NCBI GenBank assembly: GCA_964639525.1
Contig: CAZXDS010000125.1
Location: 1-10,255, forward strand
Direction of reading: 5' to 3'
Origin: CAZXDS01 sp964639525
GTDB taxonomy: Bacteria; Bacteroidota; Ignavibacteria; Ignavibacteriales; Melioribacteraceae
Length of the DNA: 10,255 nt
The position numbers and the translations under genes are program-made. The notes under the pieces were generated by a model. That model did not search any database. It saw only the letters and a program-made list of their open reading frames with translations, and was not told the origin of the DNA. Shown here one piece after another: positions 1 to 6,632 of the stretch. How positions within the stretch are numbered: the stretch's first letter is position 1; each line of letters opens with the position of its first letter.

Positions 1-49
1 AGTTTATTTTGAGATATGCTGAAAAACAAGAAATGAAAATAATTTCATA

Positions 50-91
50 AGGACGACCAACATAAAAGATAGTCAGAAAATTGGTCATCCT
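50..91 (-). terminator. Candidate terminator hairpin after PGI/PMI
   Basis: AGGATGACCAA and TTGGTCGTCCT (minus strand) form an 11-bp stem with a 20-nt loop, starting 15 nt beyond the PGI/PMI stop. Position 54 against 87 is C-A on the plus strand but G-U in minus-strand RNA, so the stem is complete only in the RNA of the operon. No continuous U-run follows the stem, and the loop is long, so a processing or stability role is the alternative to intrinsic termination. Confidence 0.45.
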
Positions 92-106
92 ATTAAATTT
101 ATATTA

Positions 107-1147
107 TCAAAATTTGGATAATTCATTTTTAAGATAATGAATATTATCAATTTCGGAAGGATCTTGCGCTCGCATCAATGCTAAATAGTAACTTACCCAA
201 TCTCCAAAATAAACATTATCCAACAATCTAATTTTAAAATTTTCCAAATCACTACTTATCGTAATAACTTCTGCCCCCGCTTTTTTAATAAGTCGCGAAG
301 TAACATCAATTCTCTTCTTAATTCTATCGGGATAATCGGCATCATCAAATAATAATACTTTAGTATTAAATTGTGATGAATTAAACGATTCCCACCCGAT
401 TATTTCGTTATGATTTAATTCCGGAAAAACATTACAATACGCATGCAGTTTTGAGTTTTCGTTAAACTCCCCTTTAAGTCTTAAACCGGCAGCATCGGTA
501 AAGCCGTCAACAGCATAAATTAAAGGGATAAATCCGATTAAGCTTTCCGCAGTTCTAACTGCTTTATTATTTTCTAACGAATATTCTTCGCCTCGTTTTT
601 TGAATAAGTTAATAGCAGTCTCAATAAATTCAGTCTGCTTTGGAATAAGTCCAACGTTTTCAAATATTTTAATTAGAGTAAAAACATTCAGATAAAGGGC
701 AAATCGCGGTTGATATCCTTTTTTTACTTTAACAACATTTAACTTTTTTTCAATCGCAAATTCTTCAATCTTTCCACCGGTAGTTACACAAATAATATAA
801 GTACATTTTTTGTACGCTTCCTGCAAAGCTGCAAAAGTTTCTTCCGTGTTACCGGAATATGACGATATAATTACAAGTGTATTTTCATTAATAAATTTTG
901 GCAGCGAATAATTTCTATTCACGATAATCGGAAGAGGAAAATCCTTTGCAGAGAAGTTTTTAAATAAATCACCGCCAATTGCCGAGCCGCCAAGTCCTGT
1001 AATTACAATATTATGAATTTCTTTTAACTCAACTGAAGAAAGATCAATCGAATTATTTTTTACAAATTCAATTTGTTCAAAAGTATTTTTTAAAACATCA
1101 AACTGATTTTCAAGATCATTTTTTTTTACTAGTTCTGAAATATTCAT
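107..1147 (-). CDS. Bifunctional phosphoglucose/phosphomannose isomerase (SIS-domain PGI/PMI)
   Basis: This 346-residue cytosolic enzyme should interconvert glucose-6-phosphate or mannose-6-phosphate with fructose-6-phosphate. The sequence shows two SIS domains. The first has the sugar-phosphate loops GLGGSAIGGD (residues 51-60) and SSYSGNTEET (95-104). Residues matching the family's active site are Arg148 in YQPRF, Glu230 in FNENSK, His246 in LNHNE and Lys340 in the C-terminal HYLKNEL. The length fits the short archaeal/bacterial PGI/PMI family rather than classical PGI (about 450-550). The ATG lies 3 bp after the ptsI stop, with a GAGGA ribosome site (1155-1159) inside the end of ptsI, so it is the last gene of the fni-ids-ptsH-ptsI operon. 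A hairpin follows its TGA stop. The family call is firm; the relative preference for glucose versus mannose phosphate cannot be read from sequence. Confidence 0.92.
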   Translation of the reverse strand: MNISELVKKNDLENQFDVLKNTFEQIEFVKNNSIDLSSVELKEIHNIVITGLGGSAIGGDLFKNFSAKDFPLPIIVNRNYSLPKFINENTLVIISSYSGNTEETFAALQEAYKKCTYIICVTTGGKIEEFAIEKKLNVVKVKKGYQPRFALYLNVFTLIKIFENVGLIPKQTEFIETAINLFKKRGEEYSLENNKAVRTAESLIGFIPLIYAVDGFTDAAGLRLKGEFNENSKLHAYCNVFPELNHNEIIGWESFNSSQFNTKVLLFDDADYPDRIKKRIDVTSRLIKKAGAEVITISSDLENFKIRLLDNVYFGDWVSYYLALMRAQDPSEIDNIHYLKNELSKF

Positions 1148-1150
1148 TCA

Positions 1151-2905
1151 TTATTCCTCAAAAATTTTTTCAATATTAATATCTATTTTTTCATTTAAAA
1201 ATTTACTCAGTTCATCTCTTATCTTTTCTTCGGTTTTAAGAGTTAAACATCTATCAGCAAGCTGCTTAGCATCCTCAAAATTAATTGAGCGAATTATTTT
1301 TTTAATATTCGGTAAAACTGCAGCGGAAACACTAAGTGAATCCAATCCTAATCCGACAAGAAATGGGACAGCGAGAGGATCTCCCGCCATTTCTCCGCAG
1401 ATACTCACACTAGCATTTTTCCTTTTGGCATTTTTAACTATAAGAGATAACGTACGTAAAACCGCAGGATGAAACTCCTGGTATAAATCAGAAACAATTT
1501 CGTTTGTCCTATCAACGGCAAGTATATATTGAATTAAATCATTTGTTCCTATTGAGAAAAAATCTACTTCCTCCGCAAGGTCCTCGGCAATAATAACAGC
1601 AGACGGTACTTCTATCATTATTCCGGTGCAAATATGTTCGTCGAATTCAATATTATCTTTCCTCAGCTCATTTTTACACTCGGCAAGAATTTCTTTGAAC
1701 TTATACACTTCCTTTATCGAAGTAACCATCGGAACCATTATTTTGATATTTTTTACCGTGGATGCACGCAAGATTGCCTTCAACTGACTCTTGAATAATT
1801 TAACATTATCAAGTAAAAATCTAGCACCTCGCCAACCGAGAAATGGATTCGGTTCCTTCACGTCAATAGGCAAAACTTTGTCTCCACCAATATCATAAAC
1901 ACGAATAATAATATTATTCGGGTAAAAGGTTTCAGCTAATTTTTTATAAACTATATATTGTTCCTCTTCTTCCGGAAATCTATCCAAACCTCCAAATATT
2001 TGCTCTGTTCTTACAAGCCCGATACCTTCCGCACCATTTTGAATTGTAACATCAACCTCTTCCATTAAATCAAGATTTCCGAGCAGTTTAATTTGCTTGC
2101 CGTCTTTTGTAACGGCAGGCAAGTTTTTTATTTTTTTCAGTTCTTCATCGTAACGGAAAAATCGCTCAATTTTATCCTGATAATAAATCCGTTGTTCTTC
2201 CGTGGGATTGATTACAACAAGTCCGTGGAAACCGTCCACAATAAGTTCATCGCCTTCAGCAATTGTAACAGTACCGTCATGAACACCAAGCACAGCGGGA
2301 ATACTTAACGATCGAGCAACAATGGCAGCGTGGGATGTAAGTCCGCCGTAATCGGTAACGTAACCTTTTATTTTTGCTCTTGAAAAAAGAATTGCATCGG
2401 CAGGAGTAATGCTTTCAGAGACAACAATCATATTATTGTTAATATGTGAAACCCATTTTTTGTTGCGTATATTTCGAATAATTCTATTCTTAATATCCTC
2501 AATATCCTGCGCCCTTTCCTTCATGTAAATTTCCGATGAATTGCTCATCATCAAACGCTGATACTTTGATATTTCGTTATTAACAATATATTCAGCTGAT
2601 TTTCGCTCAGACTCAATCCTTTTAAGAATTGTTTCTATTAAATATTTGTCATCAAGAATCATTATTTGAGCTTCAAAAATTGCTGCACGTTTAGTACCGA
2701 GCTTATCGACTGCTAACCCAAATATTTTATTCAATTCTTTTTTAGATTTTTCAATTGATTCTAGAAAATTGGACTTAACTTCCTCAACGTCCGAAATTTC
2801 TTCCGGTGAAACAAATTCCACATCCTTTTCATATTTGTGAGCTTTAGCAATCACTATTCCAGGTGCTGCAGCTACTCCCTTTAATATGTTTTTTCCATCA
2901 ATCAT
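1151..2905 (-). CDS. ptsI: PTS enzyme I (phosphoenolpyruvate-protein phosphotransferase)
   Basis: Enzyme I autophosphorylates from phosphoenolpyruvate and passes the phosphate to HPr. The 584 residues match the usual length of about 575. In order there is an N-terminal HPr-binding helical domain, the phosphohistidine loop GGLTSHAAIVA with His192 as the phosphorylated residue, and the C-terminal PEP-binding TIM barrel. The barrel shows GLVRTE (296-301), NPFLGWRGAR (353-362), EVPSA (432-436), GTNDLIQY (453-460) and the catalytic Cys504 in CGEMAGDP. There is no N-terminal GAF domain, so this is the sugar-type enzyme I and not the nitrogen-type PtsP. The start ATG shares one base with the ptsH stop (TAATG), which suggests translational coupling. 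All catalytic residues are present. No EII component is visible in the window, so the final phosphate acceptor is unknown. Confidence 0.97.
   Translation of the reverse strand: MIDGKNILKGVAAAPGIVIAKAHKYEKDVEFVSPEEISDVEEVKSNFLESIEKSKKELNKIFGLAVDKLGTKRAAIFEAQIMILDDKYLIETILKRIESERKSAEYIVNNEISKYQRLMMSNSSEIYMKERAQDIEDIKNRIIRNIRNKKWVSHINNNMIVVSESITPADAILFSRAKIKGYVTDYGGLTSHAAIVARSLSIPAVLGVHDGTVTIAEGDELIVDGFHGLVVINPTEEQRIYYQDKIERFFRYDEELKKIKNLPAVTKDGKQIKLLGNLDLMEEVDVTIQNGAEGIGLVRTEQIFGGLDRFPEEEEQYIVYKKLAETFYPNNIIIRVYDIGGDKVLPIDVKEPNPFLGWRGARFLLDNVKLFKSQLKAILRASTVKNIKIMVPMVTSIKEVYKFKEILAECKNELRKDNIEFDEHICTGIMIEVPSAVIIAEDLAEEVDFFSIGTNDLIQYILAVDRTNEIVSDLYQEFHPAVLRTLSLIVKNAKRKNASVSICGEMAGDPLAVPFLVGLGLDSLSVSAAVLPNIKKIIRSINFEDAKQLADRCLTLKTEEKIRDELSKFLNEKIDINIEKIFEE
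1155..1159 (-). promoter_or_regulatory. Ribosome binding site of PGI/PMI
   Basis: GAGGA within the last codons of ptsI, 7 nt before ATG 1147. It supports the start and shows that the operon continues through this gene. Confidence 0.6.
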
Positions 2906-3171
2906 TATAGCTCGTCAAACCCTCTTTCAAAATAATCTACTATTTTATTTTTGGCTTCCTCTTCGTCAATCCCGTCAAATTTTAATAAAAGTTCCGAACC
3001 TTTTTCAGCTGCAAGTGTCATTACACCAATTATGCTCTTGCCATTAATACTGAGTCCGTCTTTATAAATAAAAAAATCAGAATCGTATTTTGCCGCTAAT
3101 TTTACAATAGTTGCTGCAGGTCTTGTATGCAATCCTGCATTATTTATAATCTTTACAGTAGTTTCAATCAT
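2905..3171 (-). CDS. ptsH: PTS phosphocarrier protein HPr
   Basis: HPr carries phosphate from enzyme I to EII permeases or to regulators. The protein is 88 residues, the standard size. His15 sits in AGLHTRPAA, exactly at the family position of the phosphorylated histidine, and Ser46 in NGKSIIGV matches the regulatory serine used by HPr kinase/phosphorylase. The open frame extends 12 codons further upstream to 3207. I chose the ATG at 3171 because it puts His and Ser at the canonical 15 and 46, matches HPr length, and forms a TAATG overlap with the end of the polyprenyl synthase gene. The upstream extension would overlap that gene by 37 bases and encodes no HPr-like sequence. Its own stop shares one base with the ptsI start. 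Ser46 hints at control through HPr kinase, whose gene is not in this window. Confidence 0.95.
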   Translation of the reverse strand: MIETTVKIINNAGLHTRPAATIVKLAAKYDSDFFIYKDGLSINGKSIIGVMTLAAEKGSELLLKFDGIDEEEAKNKIVDYFERGFDEL

Positions 3172-4148
3172 TATATGTTTCTTTCCACAAGTATATCGGT
3201 AAGCCAAATCAAACCATTAGCACTATCAACATTCTCAATTTTAAGTAGGTTAGATAAAGCTTTTTTTGAATATTTTTGTATCTCTTTTTTTGCCTTTTCA
3301 ACAACACCTAATCTAATAAACATTTCTCTATATTTCGATACCTCTCCTTTATTAATACCTTTATTTTTAACAACATTCAGTAAATCTTTTTTATCATCAC
3401 CTTCAGCTAATTCCATTGCAGTCAAAAATAAAAATGTTTTCTTCCCTTCAATTAAATCACCACCGATTACTTTTCCAAACTTTGCTTCATCCGCCATTAA
3501 GTCCAGCAAATCATCATTAAGCTGGAATGCCATCCCAAGATTATGCCCAAACAATTCAAGACTTTTTATTGTATCGACATTATCAGAAACAATTTTCGCG
3601 CCCACTAAGCAACACATTTTTAATAAAGCAGCGGTTTTTTTACCAATCATTTCTTTATACTCTTTTATTGTAACATCGTTCCTATTTTCGAATTCCTCAT
3701 CCAAACTTTGCCCTTCACAAACCTCCCTTATCCCTTTTGTAAATGATTTTATAATACTTATTGGATTGTTCTCAATATCTTTTAATAACATTTCGTATGC
3801 AATTGGAACTAAATTATCTCCGGTTAATATTGCCGTATTTAAATCATATTGTTTGTGAAGTGTCTTTCTACCACGCCGTTTTGCAGCATTGTCCATAATA
3901 TCATCGTGAGCCAATGTAAAGTTATGAATAATTTCTACGGCTGTTGCTGCATTATACACTTGTGAAAATTTCCCTCCGGCTGCAACGGCTGAAAATAATA
4001 CTAATAAAGGTCGAAGCCTTTTCCCACCGCTTTGCATAATGTAAGCGGAAGGTTCATATAAAGAATTTGGTTTCTTATTTTTAAACAAGAAAGATATTTT
4101 TGAATCAATCTTCTTTATCTCTTTATTATAAATTTTTTGATATTCCAT
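3171..4148 (-). CDS. Polyprenyl diphosphate synthase (trans-isoprenyl synthase, possibly GGPP-type)
   Basis: This enzyme adds isopentenyl diphosphate units to an allylic diphosphate to make linear trans-prenyl diphosphates for quinones, carotenoids or other lipids. The 325 residues show the substrate motif GGKRLRP (41-47), the first aspartate-rich motif DDIMD (82-86), GQ (146-147), KT (171-172) and the second aspartate-rich motif DDLLD (212-216). The first motif has no two-residue insertion, unlike typical bacterial FPP synthases. The residue five positions before it is Phe77, as in type I archaeal GGPP synthases, where a bulky residue there limits chain length. A C20 product is therefore a reasonable inference but not proven. 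It lies directly after fni, which supplies the substrates; the junction is TAATG. The ribosome site is weak, consistent with coupling to fni translation. Confidence 0.93.
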   Translation of the reverse strand: MEYQKIYNKEIKKIDSKISFLFKNKKPNSLYEPSAYIMQSGGKRLRPLLVLFSAVAAGGKFSQVYNAATAVEIIHNFTLAHDDIMDNAAKRRGRKTLHKQYDLNTAILTGDNLVPIAYEMLLKDIENNPISIIKSFTKGIREVCEGQSLDEEFENRNDVTIKEYKEMIGKKTAALLKMCCLVGAKIVSDNVDTIKSLELFGHNLGMAFQLNDDLLDLMADEAKFGKVIGGDLIEGKKTFLFLTAMELAEGDDKKDLLNVVKNKGINKGEVSKYREMFIRLGVVEKAKKEIQKYSKKALSNLLKIENVDSANGLIWLTDILVERNI

Positions 4149-5182
4149 TATATTATTTCTTTTATATTAAATATTTTATTGTTTCTTAATTCATTTAGAG
4201 TAGAGCAGCCCGTTAAGTACATAACCTTTTTAACATCTTCAAACCAATTATTTACCAACCCGATAACTCCCTTAACATCAGCATCAATCAGTTTTTTCAG
4301 TACAATTCTTGCCGATGCAGCTAAATCAGCACCAAGGGCAAATGATTTGGCAATATCAATTCCGTTCATTATCCCGCCGGAAGAAATCAGTGTAAAATCA
4401 AATTCTTTTTTTAATTCGGATACAGTTCGCACGCAATATGATGTAGGTAAACCCCAGTTCCAAAAATAACTTTCTCCTGAGTTCCCATTTCTTAACATCT
4501 CTACTGCTGACCAACTTGTTCCCCCTGCTCCGGCAACATCAATACCGTTAACGCCAATGTTTAACAATTTTCTTGCGGTATCATAGCTTATCCCGGAACC
4601 AACTTCTTTAATAAATATTGGAACTGAAATGTCTTTTACGACCTTATCAATACTTTTTAACAATCCGGAGAAATTAGGCTGTCCCTCCTTCTGAAATAAT
4701 TCTTGCAAGGGATTTAAGTGAATAACAAAAGCATCAGCTTCTACAGCATCAATTACTTTCTGAATCTGTGACATATTTTTTGCGTGTAATATTTGTGCTG
4801 CCCCAAGGTTACTAAGTACAGGAACATTTGGAGCTTTTTTCCTAATTATTTTATATGAGTCAACATTGGATGAATTGTCAAGCATTTCACGCTGGCTGCC
4901 AACACCGATTGGAATTTGTAATTCAGCGGCGGCTTCTGCAAGTTTCTCATTAATATTATCGGATTCAATTGTTCCCCCTGTCATACAGGAAATTAAAAAA
5001 GGTAATTTTATTGTTTGATTTAAGAACTCATCAGATAAATCAAGTTTAATAATATCCACTTCTGTAATTGCACAATGAACAAAGTCATAATTCTCAAATC
5101 CGGTAGACTTTGCGTTGAAAACAGGATTCCCCTCAATGCAAACTTCTAAGTGTTCTTTTTTTCTCTTTGCTATTTTGTTCAT
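4148..5182 (-). CDS. fni: Type 2 isopentenyl-diphosphate delta-isomerase (FMN-dependent)
   Basis: The enzyme interconverts IPP and DMAPP using reduced FMN and magnesium. The 344 residues match the family length. Visible motifs are the N-terminal substrate site RKKEHL (7-12), SCMTGGT (65-71) and GVGSQR (93-98) for flavin binding, HLNPLQE (155-161) with the conserved Gln160 and the metal-binding Glu161, KEVGSGIS (192-199), DVAGAGGTSW (215-224) and the C-terminal phosphate loop SSGGIMNGIDIAK (267-279). It is unrelated to the type 1 Nudix isomerase. The start at 5182 is supported by the RKKEHL motif lying close to the N terminus; no clear Shine-Dalgarno precedes it. It appears to be the first large gene of the five-gene operon running to PGI/PMI, and its stop shares one base with the next start. 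Confidence 0.95.
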   Translation of the reverse strand: MNKIAKRKKEHLEVCIEGNPVFNAKSTGFENYDFVHCAITEVDIIKLDLSDEFLNQTIKLPFLISCMTGGTIESDNINEKLAEAAAELQIPIGVGSQREMLDNSSNVDSYKIIRKKAPNVPVLSNLGAAQILHAKNMSQIQKVIDAVEADAFVIHLNPLQELFQKEGQPNFSGLLKSIDKVVKDISVPIFIKEVGSGISYDTARKLLNIGVNGIDVAGAGGTSWSAVEMLRNGNSGESYFWNWGLPTSYCVRTVSELKKEFDFTLISSGGIMNGIDIAKSFALGADLAASARIVLKKLIDADVKGVIGLVNNWFEDVKKVMYLTGCSTLNELRNNKIFNIKEII

Positions 5183-5206
5183 TGAAATTTTTAATAATTT
5201 GATTTT

Positions 5207-5335
5207 TTATAATTCAAAATAAGGATAATAGCTATATTTTGCTTTGAAGAGATTCTTCATACTGCCAAATGAAATCAAGAATAACATTAGAAACAGTATT
5301 ACACTTCTGATAGAATCTCTTTCTGATATTAACAT
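5207..5335 (-). CDS. Possible 42-residue single-pass membrane peptide
   Basis: This small open frame fills most of the gap between prfB and fni. Its ATG begins 3 nt after the prfB TAG stop, and its TAA lies 24 nt before the fni start. The predicted peptide has a charged N terminus (SERDSIR), a hydrophobic stretch at about residues 12-24 (VILFLMLFLISFG) long enough to dip into or cross a membrane, and a basic, tyrosine-rich tail (KNLFKAKYSYYPYFEL). The positive charge after the hydrophobic stretch would favour an inside C terminus. I do not recognise the family, and no strong ribosome site precedes the ATG, so expression may depend on read-on from prfB. The alternative is a chance open frame in AT-rich DNA; a nested inverted repeat overlaps it. 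Confidence 0.35.
   Translation of the reverse strand: MLISERDSIRSVILFLMLFLISFGSMKNLFKAKYSYYPYFEL
5247..5321 (-). repeat. Nested inverted repeat between prfB and fni
   Basis: A perfect 10-bp inverted repeat (AAGAGATTCT at 5247-5256 against AGAATCTCTT at 5312-5321) encloses a second 6-bp pair (ATACTG/CAGTAT on the minus strand). No T-run follows, so it does not look like an ordinary intrinsic terminator. It could be an RNA processing or attenuation structure ahead of fni, or chance pairing within the small open frame it overlaps. Confidence 0.3.
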
Positions 5336-5338
5336 CAA

Positions 5339-6440
5339 CTAATTAGTAGAATATTTCAAAAGAAACTCTTTAATAAACTTATCAATTTTACCATCCATCA
5401 CACCTTGTGTATCCGAAGTTTCGGTTCCTGTTCTGTGATCCTTTACCATATTGTAAGGATGAAAAACATACGAACGAATTTGACTTCCCCACTCAATTTT
5501 CATTTTACTTTTTTCCGTTTCTTCCTTTTCTGCTTCCTGCTTTTCGAGTTCTATTTGATATAATTTTGATTTGAGCAGTTTCATTGCATTTACGCGATTC
5601 TGCATTTGTGAACGCTCACTTTGACACGCTGCTACTGTTTTGGTTGGCAAATGCGTTATGCGAACTGCAGTTTCAACCTTATTTACATTCTGCCCGCCTT
5701 TTCCCCCTGAACGATAAGTATCAATTCGTAAATCTGCAGGATTAATATTGATTTCAATCGAATCGTCTATCTCAGGAATTACAAACACAGACGCAAATGT
5801 TGTATGTCTCTTTTTGTTCGAATCAAATGGCGAAATTCTAACGAGACGATGAACACCGTTTTCGGCTTTTAAATAACCGTAAGCAAACTCACCGGAAATT
5901 TTAATAACTACACTTTTAATTCCGGTAACATCACCTTCAAGCAAATCCAGGATAACAGTTTTATAATTATTCTGCTCACAATACCTGAGATACATGCGCA
6001 TCAGCATCGCAACCCAATCGTAAGCTTCCGTTCCACCGGCACCGGAATGTATTGTTAATATGCAGTCCTTATCATCGTTTTCACCGGACAGCATACTTTT
6101 AAACTCAAGATTTGAAATTTCACTTTTTAATTTTTCAATATCATTTTCAATTTCTGCCGTAAGACTTTCATCTAGTTCCATTTCAGCAAGTTCAACAAAT
6201 TCATTTATTTCGATATATTTTGAATTTACTTTGTCCCAGGCATCAACCCATACTTGTATGGTCTGAATTTGCTGAATAACTTTTTGTGCTTCCTTTTGAT
6301 TATCCCAAAAATTAGCAGCCTCTGTTAAACTTTTCAGTTCTGTATTTTTTACTTCTTTTTTAGCAAGGTCAAAGATAACCTCGTAATTTGGTTATTTTTT
6401 CACTCTGTACTTTTAGTTCTTTCTTATATTCTTCAAACAT
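5339..6440 (-). CDS. prfB: Peptide chain release factor 2, with programmed +1 frameshift
   Basis: RF2 recognises UAA and UGA in the ribosomal A site and releases the finished peptide. The gene is in two frames. A 23-codon first part starts at ATG 6440 and ends in an in-frame TGA at 6369-6371; a +1 shift on CTT-TGA-C continues in the frame that runs to the TAG at 5339. I translated the whole junction by hand: no other stop occurs, and the product is 366 residues, against 365 in E. coli. The post-shift start contains FWDNQKEAQKV, a typical RF2 N-terminal motif. The codon-reading tripeptide SPF is at residues 203-205 and the catalytic GGQ at 248-250. The residue equivalent to E. coli 246 is Ser, not the Thr of strain K-12. 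A GGTGGG ribosome site (6447-6452) precedes the start. Annotating only from the internal ATG at 6181 would lose 86 residues. Confidence 0.96.
6368..6382 (-). promoter_or_regulatory. RF2 programmed +1 frameshift site
   Basis: On the minus strand the site reads GAGGT, then TAT, CTT, TGA, C. This is the RF2 recoding cassette: a Shine-Dalgarno-like GAGGT (6378-6382), the slippery Leu codon CTT (6372-6374) and a poor-context UGA followed by C (6369-6371, C at 6368). When RF2 is scarce, tRNA-Leu slips to UUU and translation resumes at GAC. The TGA is codon 24 here, against 26 in E. coli. The internal Shine-Dalgarno-like element is weaker than the AGGGGG of E. coli. The result is feedback control of RF2 by its own level. 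Confidence 0.93.
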
Positions 6441-6446
6441 AAGCTT

Positions 6447-6452
6447 CCCACC
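6447..6452 (-). promoter_or_regulatory. Ribosome binding site of prfB
   Basis: GGTGGG lies 6 nt before ATG 6440. It fixes the start of the short pre-frameshift frame, which otherwise has only 23 codons to recommend it. Confidence 0.7.
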
Positions 6453-6509
6453 TTTAATTTTATAAATTTATATCTGAGTCCATTCTAAAAAGTAATATTT
6501 TGACTAACT

Positions 6510-6525
6510 CACGACTTCAGTCGTG
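6510..6525. repeat. Hairpin CACGACT-TC-AGTCGTG
   Basis: A perfect 7-bp palindrome around two bases, extendable by a wobble and one more pair. On the minus strand the apex reads GACTGAAGTC. It is the inner hairpin of the element nearer prfB. Confidence 0.75.
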
Positions 6526-6552
6526 GGGAAACAGACTAAAAACGAACTTCCC

Positions 6553-6574
6553 CAAACGGACTTTAGTCCGTTTG
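6553..6574. repeat. Hairpin CAAACGGACT-TT-AGTCCGTTTG
   Basis: A perfect 10-bp palindrome around two bases. On the minus strand the apex reads GACTAAAGTC, one base different from the partner hairpin at 6510-6525, so the two look like related copies. Confidence 0.8.
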
Positions 6575-6632
6575 AACTTTTTAGAGTGGACTCATATCTA
6601 AATATCAAATATTTTAATTAGAAGTACTTTAC

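Larger units (their letters stand above)
6475..6594. mobile_element. 120-bp MITE/REP-like element with terminal inverted repeats
   Basis: The ends are a 19-bp inverted repeat, TGAGTCCATTCTAAAAAGT at 6475-6493 and its near-exact complement at 6576-6594 (18 of 19 match). A 4-bp direct repeat, TATC, abuts both ends (6471-6474 and 6595-6598), as expected of a target-site duplication. Inside are two strong hairpins sharing a GACT-RA-AGTC core. A 7-bp match (TGGGGAA at 6524-6530, TTCCCCA at 6548-6554) could pair in an alternative fold. There is no room for a transposase, so any movement would have been driven in trans. Terminal repeats plus target duplication argue for a MITE; the paired palindromes resemble REP/BIME units mobilised by RAYT-type enzymes. 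It sits between two co-directional genes and would be transcribed with them, where it may act as an RNA structure or partial terminator. Confidence 0.6.

Noticed and set aside
3172..3207. Upstream 12-codon extension of ptsH
   Set aside because: It would overlap the end of the polyprenyl synthase and shift His15 and Ser46 from their canonical positions. The ATG at 3171 gives the standard 88-residue HPr.
3127..3858. 243-codon plus-strand open frame
   Set aside because: It lies antisense to the polyprenyl synthase and HPr genes, which carry all their family motifs. Its translation is serine-, phenylalanine- and isoleucine-rich without recognisable domains.
6060..6266. 68-codon plus-strand open frame
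   Set aside because: It is antisense to the N-terminal part of RF2, which I could translate continuously on the other strand.
6369..6371. TGA in prfB taken as a pseudogene or sequencing error
   Set aside because: The TGA sits in the exact CTT-TGA-C context of the RF2 recoding site, and the downstream frame is intact and full length.
6475..6594. CRISPR array or ordinary intrinsic terminator
   Set aside because: There are only two related palindromes, not regular direct repeats with spacers, and no T-run follows the hairpins. Terminal repeats with a TATC duplication fit an inserted element better.
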